Positions 44,788-53,911 of a DNA stretch of 64,000 nt are shown piece by piece. The stretch is from Microbacterium sp. zg-B96 (GTDB taxonomy: Bacteria; Actinomycetota; Actinomycetes; Actinomycetales; Microbacteriaceae). Every line of letters begins with the position of its first letter. Position 1 is the stretch's first letter. The position numbers and the translations under genes are program-made. A model generated the notes under the pieces. It was not told the DNA's origin, did not search any database, and saw nothing but the letters and a program-made list of their open reading frames with translations. The stretch lies in contig NZ_CP126738.1 in NCBI RefSeq assembly GCF_030246865.1, forward strand, positions 620,001-684,000. Reading direction: 5' to 3'.

Positions 44788-47286
44788 ATGACCGACCCTG
44801 CTCCGACCGCGCGAGATGCGGCATCCGTCCCTGTGATCGTCGCCGGCGACGCCGGACCTCGCGACGGGGACGACGACCTGCTGCGCGGCCTCAACGAGCC
44901 GCAACGGCGCGCCGTCACCTACCGCGGGCCCGCCCTGCTGATCGTCGCCGGCGCAGGCTCCGGCAAGACCCGCGTGCTGACGCACCGCATCGCTTCGCTG
45001 CTGCGCAACCGGGAGGCCTGGCCCAGCCAGATCCTCGCGATCACGTTCACCAACAAGGCTGCCGGTGAGATGCGCGAGCGGGTGTCCCAGCTGGTCGGCG
45101 AGGCGGCGCGGGGCATGTGGATCTCGACGTTCCACTCCGCGTGCGTGCGGATCCTGCGGCGCGAGGCCGAGCAGTTCGGGTTCAAGAACTCGTTCACGAT
45201 CTACGACTCCGGCGACTCCCGGGCGCTCATCAAGCGCCTGGTCAAGGAGCACGAGGCCGACGCGTTCGGCCTGACCCCGGCGGCCGTGCAGAGCCGCATC
45301 TCCAAGCTCAAGAACGAGCTGGCCGATTCCGATTCGTACCGGCGCCAGGCGAACATGAGCGACCCCGCCGAGCGCATCTTCGTCGAGCTGTTCGCGGCCT
45401 ACGAGCGCGCGCTGCGCAAGTCCAACGCGTTCGACTTCGACGACCTCATCTCCCAGACGGTCTATCTGTTCCGGGCGTTCCCGCACGTGGCGGACGTGTA
45501 CCGCCGCCGCTTCCGGCACATCCTCGTCGACGAGTACCAGGACACCAACCACGCCCAGTACTCGCTCATCCGGGAGCTCACCCGCCCGGTTTCCGGCGCC
45601 AGCTCCGTCGAGCCGTATTCCTCGGGCGGAATGATGATCTTCGAGCCTGAGCCCGCCCATGCCGGGGATGGGCTGGAGGGCGCGTCGCTGACGGTCGTCG
45701 GCGACTCGGACCAGTCGATCTACGCCTTCCGCGGCGCCGACATCCGCAACATCAGCGAGTTCGAGCGCGACTTCCCCGGCGCCGAGGTGGTGCTGCTCGA
45801 GCAGAACTACCGTTCGACGCAGAACATCCTGTCCGCGGCGAACGCCGTGATCGGCAACAACTTCGACCGCAAGGACAAGAAGCTGTGGACCGACGTGGGT
45901 GCGGGGGAGCAGATCATCGGCTTCACCGGCTACTCGCAGCACGACGAAGCCCAGTTCGTCGCGGATGAGATCGACAAGTTGCGCCGGTCGGGGGTCGGGT
46001 ACTCCGACATCGCGGTGTTCTACCGCACCAACTCGCAGTCGCGCGCGCTGGAGGAGATCTTCATCCGCTCGGCTGTGCCGTACAAGATCATGGGCGGCAC
46101 GAAGTTCTACGAGCGTGCCGAGATCAAGGATGCACTGGCCTACCTCACCGCGGTGGCCAACCCTGCGGACGAGATGGCGGCGCGCCGCATCCTGAACAAG
46201 CCGCGTCGTGGCATCGGCGATGTCACCGAGACGGCGATCGCCCGTTACGCCGAGGATCAGCAGATCACGTTCCGCGATGCGCTCGCCAACGCGTCGGCGT
46301 TGGGAGTCGGGCCGAAGATCCAGACGGCCATCACACAGTTGGATGCCGTGCTGGCCGAGGCATCCGCCCTCATGCTGCCCGAATCGGGTGAGGTCCCGCC
46401 CGCCACCTCGGTCCCCGACGGCCTGTCGCTGCTGCTGAACAAGAGCGGCTACCTCGAGTCGTTGCGGCGCAGCAAGGACCCGCAGGACGAGGCTCGCGTG
46501 GAGAACCTCGACGAGTTCGTCGCAGTGGCGCGGGAGTTCGCCCGCAACAACCCGGACGGGACGATCCTCGACTTCCTCTCCGATGTCGCGCTCGTCTCCG
46601 CCGTCGACGACCTCGACGACGGGTCCGGTTCGGTGTCGCTGATGACGCTGCACACCGCGAAGGGCCTCGAGTTCGACGCCGTGTTCATCACGGGCGTCGA
46701 GGAAGACCTCATCCCGCACCGCATCTCGGCGGGCGAGCCCGGCGGGCCGCAGGAGGAGCGTCGGCTGTTCTACGTCGGCATCACGCGGGCACGCCAGCGG
46801 CTGTACCTGTCACTCGCGATGACCCGCGCGCAGTTCGGTGAGGTCTCCGCCGCCATGCCCAGCCGGTTCCTGCAGGAGATTCCGGCGGATCTCGTGCACT
46901 GGCGCCAGTCCCCGGGCGACGTCAATTCGCGCGGCGGGAGCCAATCGCGGGCGCTTAACGCACGCCGGCCCGGCGGCGGGTCGGGCTCGGGCTCCGGCTC
47001 CGGCGGCTTCGGCGGCGGCAATCGCTACGGCGACGAGCTCGTGCCGCTCGGTCGCTCGCCGCGCGTCACGGACCCCTCGCGCTTCCCGAACCGCGTCACC
47101 GCGAAGATGCGCGACAACGGCGACCTTGAACTGGCCGCCGGCGACCGCATCCGCCACGACGACTTCGGTGAGGGGCGCGTGGACACCGTCACCGGCGAGG
47201 GCGCGAAGCGCATCGCGCACGTACGATTCGACACCGCCGGCGCCAAGAAGCTGCTGATCAAGGTCGCGCCGATCGTCAAGCTCTGA
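44788..47286 (+). CDS. pcrA: ATP-dependent DNA helicase PcrA/UvrD1
   Basis: An 832-residue superfamily-1A 3'-5' helicase for repair and removal of protein-DNA complexes. Motifs: Q-motif LNEPQRRAVTY, Walker A VAGAGSGKTRVLTHRI, Ia ILAITFTNKAAGEMRERV, II DEYQDTNHAQY, III VVGDSDQSIYAFRGADI, IV LEQNYRSTQNIL, V TLHTAKGLEFDAVFITG and VI EERRLFYVGITRARQRLY, each quoted within its core. An insertion of about 35 residues between motifs II and III is common in actinobacterial PcrA. A Gly/Ser-rich linker leads to a C-terminal Tudor-like domain (RIRHDDFGEGRVDTV) that binds RNA polymerase in this family. Confidence 0.97.
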   Translation: MTDPAPTARDAASVPVIVAGDAGPRDGDDDLLRGLNEPQRRAVTYRGPALLIVAGAGSGKTRVLTHRIASLLRNREAWPSQILAITFTNKAAGEMRERVSQLVGEAARGMWISTFHSACVRILRREAEQFGFKNSFTIYDSGDSRALIKRLVKEHEADAFGLTPAAVQSRISKLKNELADSDSYRRQANMSDPAERIFVELFAAYERALRKSNAFDFDDLISQTVYLFRAFPHVADVYRRRFRHILVDEYQDTNHAQYSLIRELTRPVSGASSVEPYSSGGMMIFEPEPAHAGDGLEGASLTVVGDSDQSIYAFRGADIRNISEFERDFPGAEVVLLEQNYRSTQNILSAANAVIGNNFDRKDKKLWTDVGAGEQIIGFTGYSQHDEAQFVADEIDKLRRSGVGYSDIAVFYRTNSQSRALEEIFIRSAVPYKIMGGTKFYERAEIKDALAYLTAVANPADEMAARRILNKPRRGIGDVTETAIARYAEDQQITFRDALANASALGVGPKIQTAITQLDAVLAEASALMLPESGEVPPATSVPDGLSLLLNKSGYLESLRRSKDPQDEARVENLDEFVAVAREFARNNPDGTILDFLSDVALVSAVDDLDDGSGSVSLMTLHTAKGLEFDAVFITGVEEDLIPHRISAGEPGGPQEERRLFYVGITRARQRLYLSLAMTRAQFGEVSAAMPSRFLQEIPADLVHWRQSPGDVNSRGGSQSRALNARRPGGGSGSGSGSGGFGGGNRYGDELVPLGRSPRVTDPSRFPNRVTAKMRDNGDLELAAGDRIRHDDFGEGRVDTVTGEGAKRIAHVRFDTAGAKKLLIKVAPIVKL

Positions 47287-47302
47287 CGGCGGCGGGGGTT
47301 CG

Positions 47303-47357
47303 GTCGTCGCATCCGTCCCTGTTTGCCCGGGGATTGGGTGCGTTCGTGACGACCGAG
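47303..47357. repeat. 55-bp direct repeat, copy 1
   Basis: Begins gtcgtcgcatccgtccctg and ends gtgcgttcgtgacgaccgag, identical to 47387-47441. With the flanking bases its ends form an 8-bp inverted repeat CGGTCGTC/GACGACCG, so each copy can fold. It starts 17 bp after the pcrA stop. Confidence 0.9.
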
Positions 47358-47386
47358 CGTTGATGCCGCGCGCGTGGCGATGCTGA

Positions 47387-47441
47387 GTCGTCGCATCCGT
47401 CCCTGTTTGCCCGGGGATTGGGTGCGTTCGTGACGACCGAG
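47387..47441. repeat. 55-bp direct repeat, copy 2
   Basis: Identical to 47303-47357, separated by 29 bp. The end inverted repeat is one base shorter because the left flank differs. Confidence 0.9.
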
Positions 47442-47460
47442 TCAGGATGCCGGCCCGACG

Positions 47461-47574
47461 AATACTCACTCGGCGCGACGAATGCCCACTCGGGGGCGTG
47501 AATACTCACTCGGGGGCGTGAATACTCACTCGGGGGCGTGAATACTCACTCGGGGGCGTGAATACTCACTCGCG
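47461..47574. repeat. 20-bp tandem repeat array
   Basis: Unit aatactcactcgggggcgtg. Three exact units at 47501-47560 are flanked by diverged units at 47461, 47481 and 47561 (the last partial). On the other strand each unit carries GAGTGAGTATT. The array ends 38 bp before the -10 box of the SseB-like gene. Confidence 0.92.
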
Positions 47575-47612
47575 CGGGGCGGGGGCGCCTGTCACGGGCC
47601 GGGGGCACCGGT

Positions 47613-47618
47613 TAGGCT
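47613..47618 (+). promoter_or_regulatory. -10 box TAGGCT giving a leaderless start at 47625
   Basis: TAGGCT ends 6 nt before the ATG of the SseB-like gene. The 20-bp tandem array lies just upstream, across the -35 area and beyond. Confidence 0.55.
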
Positions 47619-47624
47619 CGGACG

Positions 47625-48641
47625 ATGGCTCTGTTCTCGCGGCGCGACAAGAAGACCTCCACCCCCGAAGGGGACGAGGCGACCGACGTTGCGCCCGAGA
47701 GCGAGACGCCCGCAGCGCCCGAGCCCGACGTGCCGCAGGTGAACATCTCGGTTTCCACGTTCGGCAAGCCCGCGCCTCGACCGGCCGCCGCGCCCACCGC
47801 GCAGCCGGGCGTGCGCCGCGTGCTGCGCGGCCCGGCGGAGGCTCCCGAGCGCACCGAGACGGTGCCGGGACTTCCCGACAACGTGCTCGTGCGCGACGCG
47901 CTGGCCGCCCTGCCGGAGGAGCCGGGCGCCGCCGACATCGTCGCGATCATGCGGCAATTGCTGCAGGGGCACCTGTTCGTCCGGGTGCGCGGAGATGCCC
48001 GTGCCCAGCTGGCCGAGGGCAAGGACCTCACGATGGCTGTCTCCGCCGTCGGTGATGACCGCTACCTGCTCGCCTTCACCGGCGGCGAAGCGCTGCAGGC
48101 GAGCGTGTCCTCCGACGGCGACGCGCAGACCTCGGCGATGGGGCAGCCCGCCCCCGCCATCCTGCGCAACGTCGTCGCGGGCCCCTACGCCGGCATCATC
48201 CTCGACCACGCCAGCCCGGGTCGGCGGATCATCCTTCCCCGCGCCCTCGTGGAGAAGGCACTGGCCGAAGTCGATCCGGCCAGCACGATCAAGAACCTGC
48301 TCGCCGCGCCCCGCACCGACCAGACCGCGGTCCAGATCGCCGAGGCGCTGACGACGACGCGGATGTGGGTCGCTGCAGGCTCCGTGCCGGGCGAAGACAA
48401 GCGCCTGGGCGTCTCCGAGGTGCGCGGCACCGACGGCGCACGTCACCTCGAGGTCTTCACGCACCCGCTCGAAGTGGCAGTCCTGGGCCGCGGCGACCGC
48501 GCCGTGCCGCTGACGCCGGAGCAGCTCGCGAAGGCGATCGCGGCGGACGAGGGCCTCAGCGGAGTCGTCATCGACCCGGCGGGGCCGTGGATCCAGCTCG
48601 AGCGCGCGCAACTGGAATCGCTCCTCGCCCTCGCCGCATAG
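47625..48641 (+). CDS. SseB-family protein
   Basis: A 338-residue protein. Residues 1-75 are a low-complexity, Pro/Ala/Glu-rich tail. Two SseB-like domains follow: about 85-210 (VRDALAALPEEPGAADIVAIM; LFVRVRGDARAQLAEGKDL) and about 215-335 (IKNLLAAPRTDQTAVQIAEAL; MWVAAGS), each quoted in part only. The family is named for enhanced serine sensitivity in E. coli and its biochemical role is unclear. No signal peptide. Transcription appears leaderless. It lies between pcrA and the LigD polymerase gene on the same strand. Confidence 0.78.
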   Translation: MALFSRRDKKTSTPEGDEATDVAPESETPAAPEPDVPQVNISVSTFGKPAPRPAAAPTAQPGVRRVLRGPAEAPERTETVPGLPDNVLVRDALAALPEEPGAADIVAIMRQLLQGHLFVRVRGDARAQLAEGKDLTMAVSAVGDDRYLLAFTGGEALQASVSSDGDAQTSAMGQPAPAILRNVVAGPYAGIILDHASPGRRIILPRALVEKALAEVDPASTIKNLLAAPRTDQTAVQIAEALTTTRMWVAAGSVPGEDKRLGVSEVRGTDGARHLEVFTHPLEVAVLGRGDRAVPLTPEQLAKAIAADEGLSGVVIDPAGPWIQLERAQLESLLALAA

Positions 48642-48690
48642 CAGGAAGTCCCACCCGCAGTCGCACCTCGACCCGCCGCCGCTGCCGCCC

Positions 48691-48696
48691 TAGGGT
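48691..48696 (+). promoter_or_regulatory. -10 box TAGGGT giving a leaderless start at 48703
   Basis: TAGGGT ends 6 nt before the ATG of the LigD polymerase-module gene. Confidence 0.55.
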
Positions 48697-48702
48697 CGGA
48701 TC

Positions 48703-49734
48703 ATGGCCTCGGAGCGCATCACCCTCACCATCCCCGGTCCCGACGGCGACCGTGAGCTGGGTCTGTCCAGTCCCAACCGGGTGCTGTGGCCGGAGCCGGG
48801 GATCACCAAGCACGAACTGGCGGAGTACGTCATCGCTGTCGCCGGCCCGTTCCTGTCCGCCAACGGCAACCGTCCCATTTCGCTGGAACGGTTCCCCGGC
48901 GGCATCGACGGCGAGCGGTTCTTCTCCAAGAACCCGCCCAAGGGCGCCCCGGAGTATGTGGACGAGGTGATGTGCACGTACAACAGCGGCCGGCGGCATC
49001 CGCAGGTCGTGCTGCGTGAGGCTGCGGCCATCGCCTGGGCGGTGCAGATGAACACCGTCGTGTTCCACCCGTGGGCCTCGCTCGCGGACGACACCGACAA
49101 CCCCGTCGAGCTGCGCATCGACCTCGACCCGCAGCCGGGCACCGACTTCGCCGACGCCGCCGCCGTCGCCCCGGCACTGCGCGATGTGCTGGCCGAGGCG
49201 GGGCTGACGGCGTTCCTCAAGACCAGCGGCAACCGCGGCATCCATGTGTTCTGCCCCATCGAGCCCACCCACGAATTCCTCGAGGTGCGCCACGCCGTCA
49301 TCGCCGCCGGCCGCGAACTGGAGCGACGGATGCCGGACAAGGTCACCATGAACTGGTGGAAGGAAGAACGAGGCGAACGCATCTTCATCGACTTCAACCA
49401 GGCCAACCGCGACCGCACGATGGCCGGCGCCTACAGCCCGCGGGCGCTGCCGGGTGCGACGGTGGCGACCCCGATCACCTGGGACGAGCTGGCAGCGGGA
49501 GTGGACCCTGCGGCGTTCACCATCCGCACTGTGCCAGAGCGCCTCGCCGACATCGGCGACCCGTGGGCAGACCTGCAGGCATCCCCGGGGCGCATCGACA
49601 CGCTGCTGAAGTGGTGGGAGCGCGACGTGGCCGAAGGGCTGGGCGAACTGCCGTTCCCGCCGGAATTCCCCAAGATGCCCGGGGAGCCGCCCCGCGTGCA
49701 GCCGAGCCGGGCGCGTCAGCCCGAGGCCGGCTGA
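48703..49734 (+). CDS. LigD-type DNA polymerase/primase module
   Basis: A 343-residue stand-alone polymerase domain of the LigD/AEP primase family, used in end joining and gap filling. Conserved parts: NRVLWPEPGITKHELAEY near the start, FFSKNPPKGAPEYV, the catalytic acidic pair in RIDLDPQPG, FLKTSGNRGIHVFCP and the third acid in IFIDFNQANRDRTM. The end, PPEFPKMPGEPPR, is a tail seen in this family. A full LigD also has nuclease and ligase domains; here the ligase is a separate gene 1.4 kb away on the other strand, and no nuclease module or Ku is present. Its stop is 3 bp from the convergent AI-2E gene. Confidence 0.92.
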   Translation: MASERITLTIPGPDGDRELGLSSPNRVLWPEPGITKHELAEYVIAVAGPFLSANGNRPISLERFPGGIDGERFFSKNPPKGAPEYVDEVMCTYNSGRRHPQVVLREAAAIAWAVQMNTVVFHPWASLADDTDNPVELRIDLDPQPGTDFADAAAVAPALRDVLAEAGLTAFLKTSGNRGIHVFCPIEPTHEFLEVRHAVIAAGRELERRMPDKVTMNWWKEERGERIFIDFNQANRDRTMAGAYSPRALPGATVATPITWDELAAGVDPAAFTIRTVPERLADIGDPWADLQASPGRIDTLLKWWERDVAEGLGELPFPPEFPKMPGEPPRVQPSRARQPEAG

Positions 49735-49737
49735 CCT

Positions 49738-50997
49738 CTACGGCGCGGGGTGCGTGACGACCGGCACGGCGGAGCCTGCGGCATCCTTCTTGCGCTTGCG
49801 CGCCCGCCACCGCTCCGGCGACCCGGCGTCGGCTTCGCTGGGCTTGCGCCGTGCCCAGCGCGCGGGGGTGCTCTCCCCGTCCCAGACCTGCACCGCGCCC
49901 CACGCGACCGCGGTGATCGGCACGGCGAGGATCGCCCCGATGATGCCGCTGAGCACGGTGCCGATGGTCAGCGCGATCAGGATGACGAACGCGTGCAGCT
50001 TCATCGAGCGGCCCATGAGCACCGGTTGCAGGAAGTTGCCCTCGAGCTGGTTGACGAGCACGACGATGCCCACCACGATCAGCGCCACGACCCAGCCGTT
50101 GGCCACGAGCGCGACGAGGGCGGCGAGGATGCCGGCGACGGTCGCACCGACGATCGGGATGAACGCCAGCACGAACACCAGCACCGACAGCGGGAGCCAC
50201 AGCGGCACCTGCAGGATCCACAGGCCGATGCCGATGCCGATCGCATCCACGGCGGCGACGGCCGCCGTGCCGCGCACGTACGACCCCAGCGTCGAGACCG
50301 TCTTGTCGCCGATGCGCACCGCGCGCTCGTAGTTCTCGCCGCGGAACGGCCGCAGCAGGAAGGCCCACATCTGCGGGCCGTCCTTGAGGAAGAAGAACAG
50401 CATCGTCACCAGGAGCACGAGGCCGGTGATGAAGTTCGCCACCGCGCCGACGCCCGCCAGCGCCCCCGAGCCGAACTGGGCACTGGTGACGAAGTCGGTG
50501 ACGGTCCCGATCCATTCGTCGATCTGCGCCTGGTCGATGTTGAGGTTGAGGCTCGACACCCACGCCACGACGCTCTGGATGCCCTCTTCGGCCTGCCCGT
50601 ACAGCGCGCTCCACTGATCGCGCACCGCCCAGACGATGAGCCACGTGATCCCGCCGAGCACCGCCACGATCGCCAGCAGCGTGATGAGGGTCGCCAGCAC
50701 CGCCGGCACCCCGTGGCGCCGCATCCAGCTCATCACCGGCGCGAACGCCGAGGCGAGGATGAGTGCCAGCACGAGGGGGATCGTCACGACCGTGATCTGC
50801 TGGATGCCGAGGAAGACCGCGGCGGCGACCACGACGACGAGGATCAGCTGCAGCGCGCGGATCGACAGCTTTCCCATGCCGTCCGCCCACAGGCTCCACG
50901 GTGCCCGACCGGCGGCGAGATTGACCGACGAGCCGGGGTCCAGCCGCAGCGGTGCGTCGAGGCGGACGGAGCGTGGCTCGCGGTTGAACAGTCCCAT
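49738..50997 (-). CDS. AI-2E family (TqsA/PerM-type) transporter
   Basis: A 419-residue membrane protein of the AI-2 exporter superfamily. The N-terminus is cytosolic, helices begin at about residue 45, and the family signatures TMLFFFLKDGP and VLVFVLAFIPIVGATVAGIL are present, followed by NQLEGNFLQPVLMGRSMKL. The C-terminal tail is basic (RWRARKRKKDAAG). Members exchange ions or export autoinducer-2; here the cargo is unknown. Despite sitting between LigD modules it shows no functional link to them. Confidence 0.92.
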   Translation of the reverse strand: MGLFNREPRSVRLDAPLRLDPGSSVNLAAGRAPWSLWADGMGKLSIRALQLILVVVVAAAVFLGIQQITVVTIPLVLALILASAFAPVMSWMRRHGVPAVLATLITLLAIVAVLGGITWLIVWAVRDQWSALYGQAEEGIQSVVAWVSSLNLNIDQAQIDEWIGTVTDFVTSAQFGSGALAGVGAVANFITGLVLLVTMLFFFLKDGPQMWAFLLRPFRGENYERAVRIGDKTVSTLGSYVRGTAAVAAVDAIGIGIGLWILQVPLWLPLSVLVFVLAFIPIVGATVAGILAALVALVANGWVVALIVVGIVVLVNQLEGNFLQPVLMGRSMKLHAFVILIALTIGTVLSGIIGAILAVPITAVAWGAVQVWDGESTPARWARRKPSEADAGSPERWRARKRKKDAAGSAVPVVTHPAP

Positions 50998-51084
50998 CCT
51001 TCGACCGTAGCGGCCCGCCAGGGGGCGCGGAGGCGGGTTGACCGCATGCCCCCCATGGCTTAGCAGGCGTGCGGATGCCGCGTT

Positions 51085-52113
51085 CTACTGCAGCACGTCG
51101 GCCAGATCGTATGCCGACACCGTCTCAAGCTGCTCGAACGTGCAGGAAAGCGGGTCGCGGTCGGGCCGCCACCGCTCGAACTGCACGGTGTGGCGGAACC
51201 GCCACCCCTCCAGCTGGTCGTACCGCACCTCGAGCACCCGCTCGGGGCGCAGCCGGACGAATGACACGTCCTTCGCGCCCGAGAACCGGGACCGCTCCGT
51301 CTCACCGGTCACGGCGCCGCCGGCGGCATCCGTCTCCACGAGCGGGGCGAGTTCGTCGATGAGTTCGAGGCGCCGCCGGTCGCTGAACGCCGCCACGCCG
51401 CCCACGTTGTGCAGCTCGCCGTCCTGGCCGTACAGGCCGACCAGGAGCGACCCGACGCCCTGACCGCTCTTATGGATCCGGTACCCCAGTGCCACGACGT
51501 CTGCGGTGCGCGCGTGCTTGATCTTCAGCATGGTGCGCTTGCCGGGGGCATACGGCTGATCCAGGCCCTTGGCCACCACGCCGTCCAGCCCCGCCCCCTC
51601 GAACTCGGCGAGCCAGCGCCGCGCCCGCGCGGCATCCTCGGTCGTGCGGGTCACATGCACCGGCGCGGGGAGCGATCCGAGCAGGTCCACCAGTTCCGCG
51701 CGGCGCTCGGCGAACGGGCGATCCTGCAGATCGCGGTCGCCGCGGGCGAGCAGGTCGAACGCGATGAACATCGCGGGGGTCTGTTGCGACAGCAGCGTGA
51801 CCCGCGACGCGGCAGGGTGGATCCGCTGCGAAAGCGTCGGCCAATCAAGGCGCTGCGCCCCCGGCTCACCGACCGCGACGACGATCTCCCCATCGACCAG
51901 GCACGGCTCCGGCAGCAGCCGCGCGAACGCGTCGACGAGTTCGGGGAAGTAGCGGGTCAGCGGCTTGGCGCCGCGCGAGCCGATCTCCACGTCGCTGCCG
52001 TCCCAGGCCACCAGGGCCCGGAATCCGTCCCACTTCGGCTCGAAGCTCAGCCCGTCCCGGTCGGGGATGTCGGGCACGGATTTGGCGAGCATGGGGGCGG
52101 GGATGTCGTACAT
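51085..52113 (-). CDS. ATP-dependent DNA ligase, LigD ligase module
   Basis: A 342-residue ATP-dependent ligase. The nucleotidyltransferase motif I is FEPKWDGFRA, adenylated Lys at residue 27. Further motifs: GSRGAKPLTRYFPE (III-like region), CLVDGEIVVAV (metal and ATP site), AGLDGVVAKGLDQPY (IV) and MLKIKHARTADVV (V). An OB-fold follows, with FRHTVQFERWRPDRDP near the end. This is the catalytic ligase part of LigD as a separate protein. An in-frame ATG at 52122 would add three residues. It is divergent from the AspT-like gene, 88 bp apart. Confidence 0.92.
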   Translation of the reverse strand: MYDIPAPMLAKSVPDIPDRDGLSFEPKWDGFRALVAWDGSDVEIGSRGAKPLTRYFPELVDAFARLLPEPCLVDGEIVVAVGEPGAQRLDWPTLSQRIHPAASRVTLLSQQTPAMFIAFDLLARGDRDLQDRPFAERRAELVDLLGSLPAPVHVTRTTEDAARARRWLAEFEGAGLDGVVAKGLDQPYAPGKRTMLKIKHARTADVVALGYRIHKSGQGVGSLLVGLYGQDGELHNVGGVAAFSDRRRLELIDELAPLVETDAAGGAVTGETERSRFSGAKDVSFVRLRPERVLEVRYDQLEGWRFRHTVQFERWRPDRDPLSCTFEQLETVSAYDLADVLQ

Positions 52114-52201
52114 GCGCACCATCCTGCCGGTCGCACCGGCCGGGCGGGAGGGGTGGGCCGTCCACTCGCAACCGGGGGGCGAGCGAGGCATACTCGGGAG
52201 T

Positions 52202-53782
52202 ATGCGCCCGGTCTTCGAATTTCTTGCCGCGCAACCCGTCCTCACCGCTTTCCTCCTCGTCGGACTGGGATCGGCGGTCGGTCGCATCCGCATCGCGGGC
52301 GTCTCGCTCGGCGCGATCGGGGTGCTGTTCGGCGCGATGGCGCTGACCGCCTGGGGTGTCGCGCTGGGCGTCCCGATCGAACTGCCGGCGACGATCGGCG
52401 ACACCGGTCTGGTGCTGTTCGCATTCTGTGTCGGACTCATCGCCGGCCCCGGGTTCGGCCATGCCCTGCGCACCGCGTATCCGCTGCTGCTCGCGGTGAC
52501 CGGTTGCCTCGTGGTCGCCGCGGCCGCCGCCTTCTTCGTGGGGCGGGCCATGGGCGTGTCCCCCATGACCATCGCCGGCACCTTCGCCGGGGCGCTGACG
52601 AACACCCCCGCGCTCGCCGCCACCGGCGGCAGTCCGGAGGCGACCGTCGGCTACGCCAGCGCGTACGTGTTCGGCGTCGTCGGGGCGATGGTCGCGGTGG
52701 GACTGGCGCTGCGCCATCGTGCGTCCGACACCGACGCGCAGCCGCCGCTGATCGACAAGGCCGTGCACATCGACACCACCGAGCGCCCGACGGCCGCCAC
52801 GCTCAGCCATCGCCACGGCGGCCGCGTCACCTTCTCCCGGCTGATGCCCGAGGAAGGCGGCGAGATGGCGACCGTCGGTCCCGACACCGTCCTGCCACCG
52901 GGCGGCGTGGTCAACGTGGTGGGACCGCGCGATGTCGTGGAGGCCGTGACCGCGGAGCTCGGCCACACCTCCTCGATCGACATCGTGCAGGACCGCAGGC
53001 AACTGGACTACCGGCGCATGATCCTGTCGAACCCGAAGCTCGCCGGTCGCGCGATCGCGAGTCTCGGGCTGCGTGAGCAGTACGGCGCCACGATCGCGCG
53101 GGTGCGCCGTGGCGACGTCGAGTTCGTCGGAACCGGCGACGTGGTCCTGCAGTTGGGCGACCGGCTGCGGGTCGTGGGCCCCCGCGACGCGATGGGCGCC
53201 CTGACGGAGCTGATCGGCGACTCCGAGCGGGGTGTCGCCGACATCAACCCCTTCGCGCTCGGAGTGGGGATCGCCGCCGGGCTCGGGCTCGGCGCCATCC
53301 AGGTGCCGCTCCCCGGCGGCGGCACGTTCGCGCTGGGCGCGGCGGCCGGTGCCCTCATCATGGGCCTCATCTTCGGCCGGGTCCGCCGCATCGGCCCGAT
53401 CTCCACGACGCTGCCCACGACGGCGGCCAACGTGCTGTCCGAACTCGGGCTGGTGCTGTTCCTCGCCTTCGCGGGCACCAAGGCGGGTTCGCTCATCGTC
53501 TCGGCGATCGTTTCGGGGGAGATCCTGTCGCTGCTGCTGCTCGGATTCGTGATCACCACGATCGTCGTGGCGGGCACCTTCCTCGTCGCGCGGTACGCGT
53601 TCCGCACCGGCGGCACGCGGCTGGCCGGTGTCGTCTCCGGCGTGCAGACCAACCCGGCCCTGCTCGCCTTCGCGAACACCCGCACCGGATACGACGTGCG
53701 CGTCGCGTTGGCCTACAGCCTGGTGTACCCCGCCGCGATGGTGGTGAAGATCCTGCTGGCGCAGGTGCTGGTCACCCTCTGA
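52202..53782 (+). CDS. AspT/YidE-YbjL-type transporter with RCK_C domains
   Basis: A 526-residue secondary transporter of the aspartate:alanine exchanger family. Two homologous membrane halves (about 1-165 and 345-526, five helices each) flank two TrkA_C/RCK_C regulatory domains (about 190-265 and 270-340, seen as VNVVGPRDVVEAV and LRVVGPRDAMGAL). The motif NTPALAATGG in the first half is mirrored by TNPALLAFANTRTGYDVRVA in the second, marking an internal duplication. The substrate is unknown. A CATACT -10 box ends 7 nt before the ATG. A 67-bp palindrome begins 16 bp after the stop. Confidence 0.9.
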   Translation: MRPVFEFLAAQPVLTAFLLVGLGSAVGRIRIAGVSLGAIGVLFGAMALTAWGVALGVPIELPATIGDTGLVLFAFCVGLIAGPGFGHALRTAYPLLLAVTGCLVVAAAAAFFVGRAMGVSPMTIAGTFAGALTNTPALAATGGSPEATVGYASAYVFGVVGAMVAVGLALRHRASDTDAQPPLIDKAVHIDTTERPTAATLSHRHGGRVTFSRLMPEEGGEMATVGPDTVLPPGGVVNVVGPRDVVEAVTAELGHTSSIDIVQDRRQLDYRRMILSNPKLAGRAIASLGLREQYGATIARVRRGDVEFVGTGDVVLQLGDRLRVVGPRDAMGALTELIGDSERGVADINPFALGVGIAAGLGLGAIQVPLPGGGTFALGAAAGALIMGLIFGRVRRIGPISTTLPTTAANVLSELGLVLFLAFAGTKAGSLIVSAIVSGEILSLLLLGFVITTIVVAGTFLVARYAFRTGGTRLAGVVSGVQTNPALLAFANTRTGYDVRVALAYSLVYPAAMVVKILLAQVLVTL

Positions 53783-53798
53783 CCCGCCCGCGAACCCG

Positions 53799-53865
53799 TG
53801 AGACCACAGCTGGTCGCCGAGCCAGTGGGAACTTCCCAGGGTCTCGGCGACCAGGTGTCGTTTCA
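53799..53865. repeat. 67-bp palindromic element, copy C
   Basis: Same length and layout as 3100-3166, with centre gggaacttccc (copy A orientation); the right arm has four changes from the other copies. It lies between the AspT-like gene (plus strand) and the TetR gene (minus strand), again a convergent gap. Two copies of agtgaggcgaccc follow it. Confidence 0.9.
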
Positions 53866-53911
53866 CCGGGAGAGTGAGGCGACCCGCGGGGGAAGTGAGG
53901 CGACCCCAGGG

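Larger units (their letters stand above)
47287..47624. other. 338-bp repeat-bearing gap between pcrA and the SseB-like gene
   Basis: Contains two identical 55-bp direct repeats, then a 20-bp tandem array, then a promoter. No gene was recognised. Confidence 0.8.

Noticed and set aside
47303-47574. Direct and tandem repeats that could suggest a CRISPR array
   Set aside because: Units are contiguous 20-mers or two 55-mers without regular unique spacers, and no cas gene is present.
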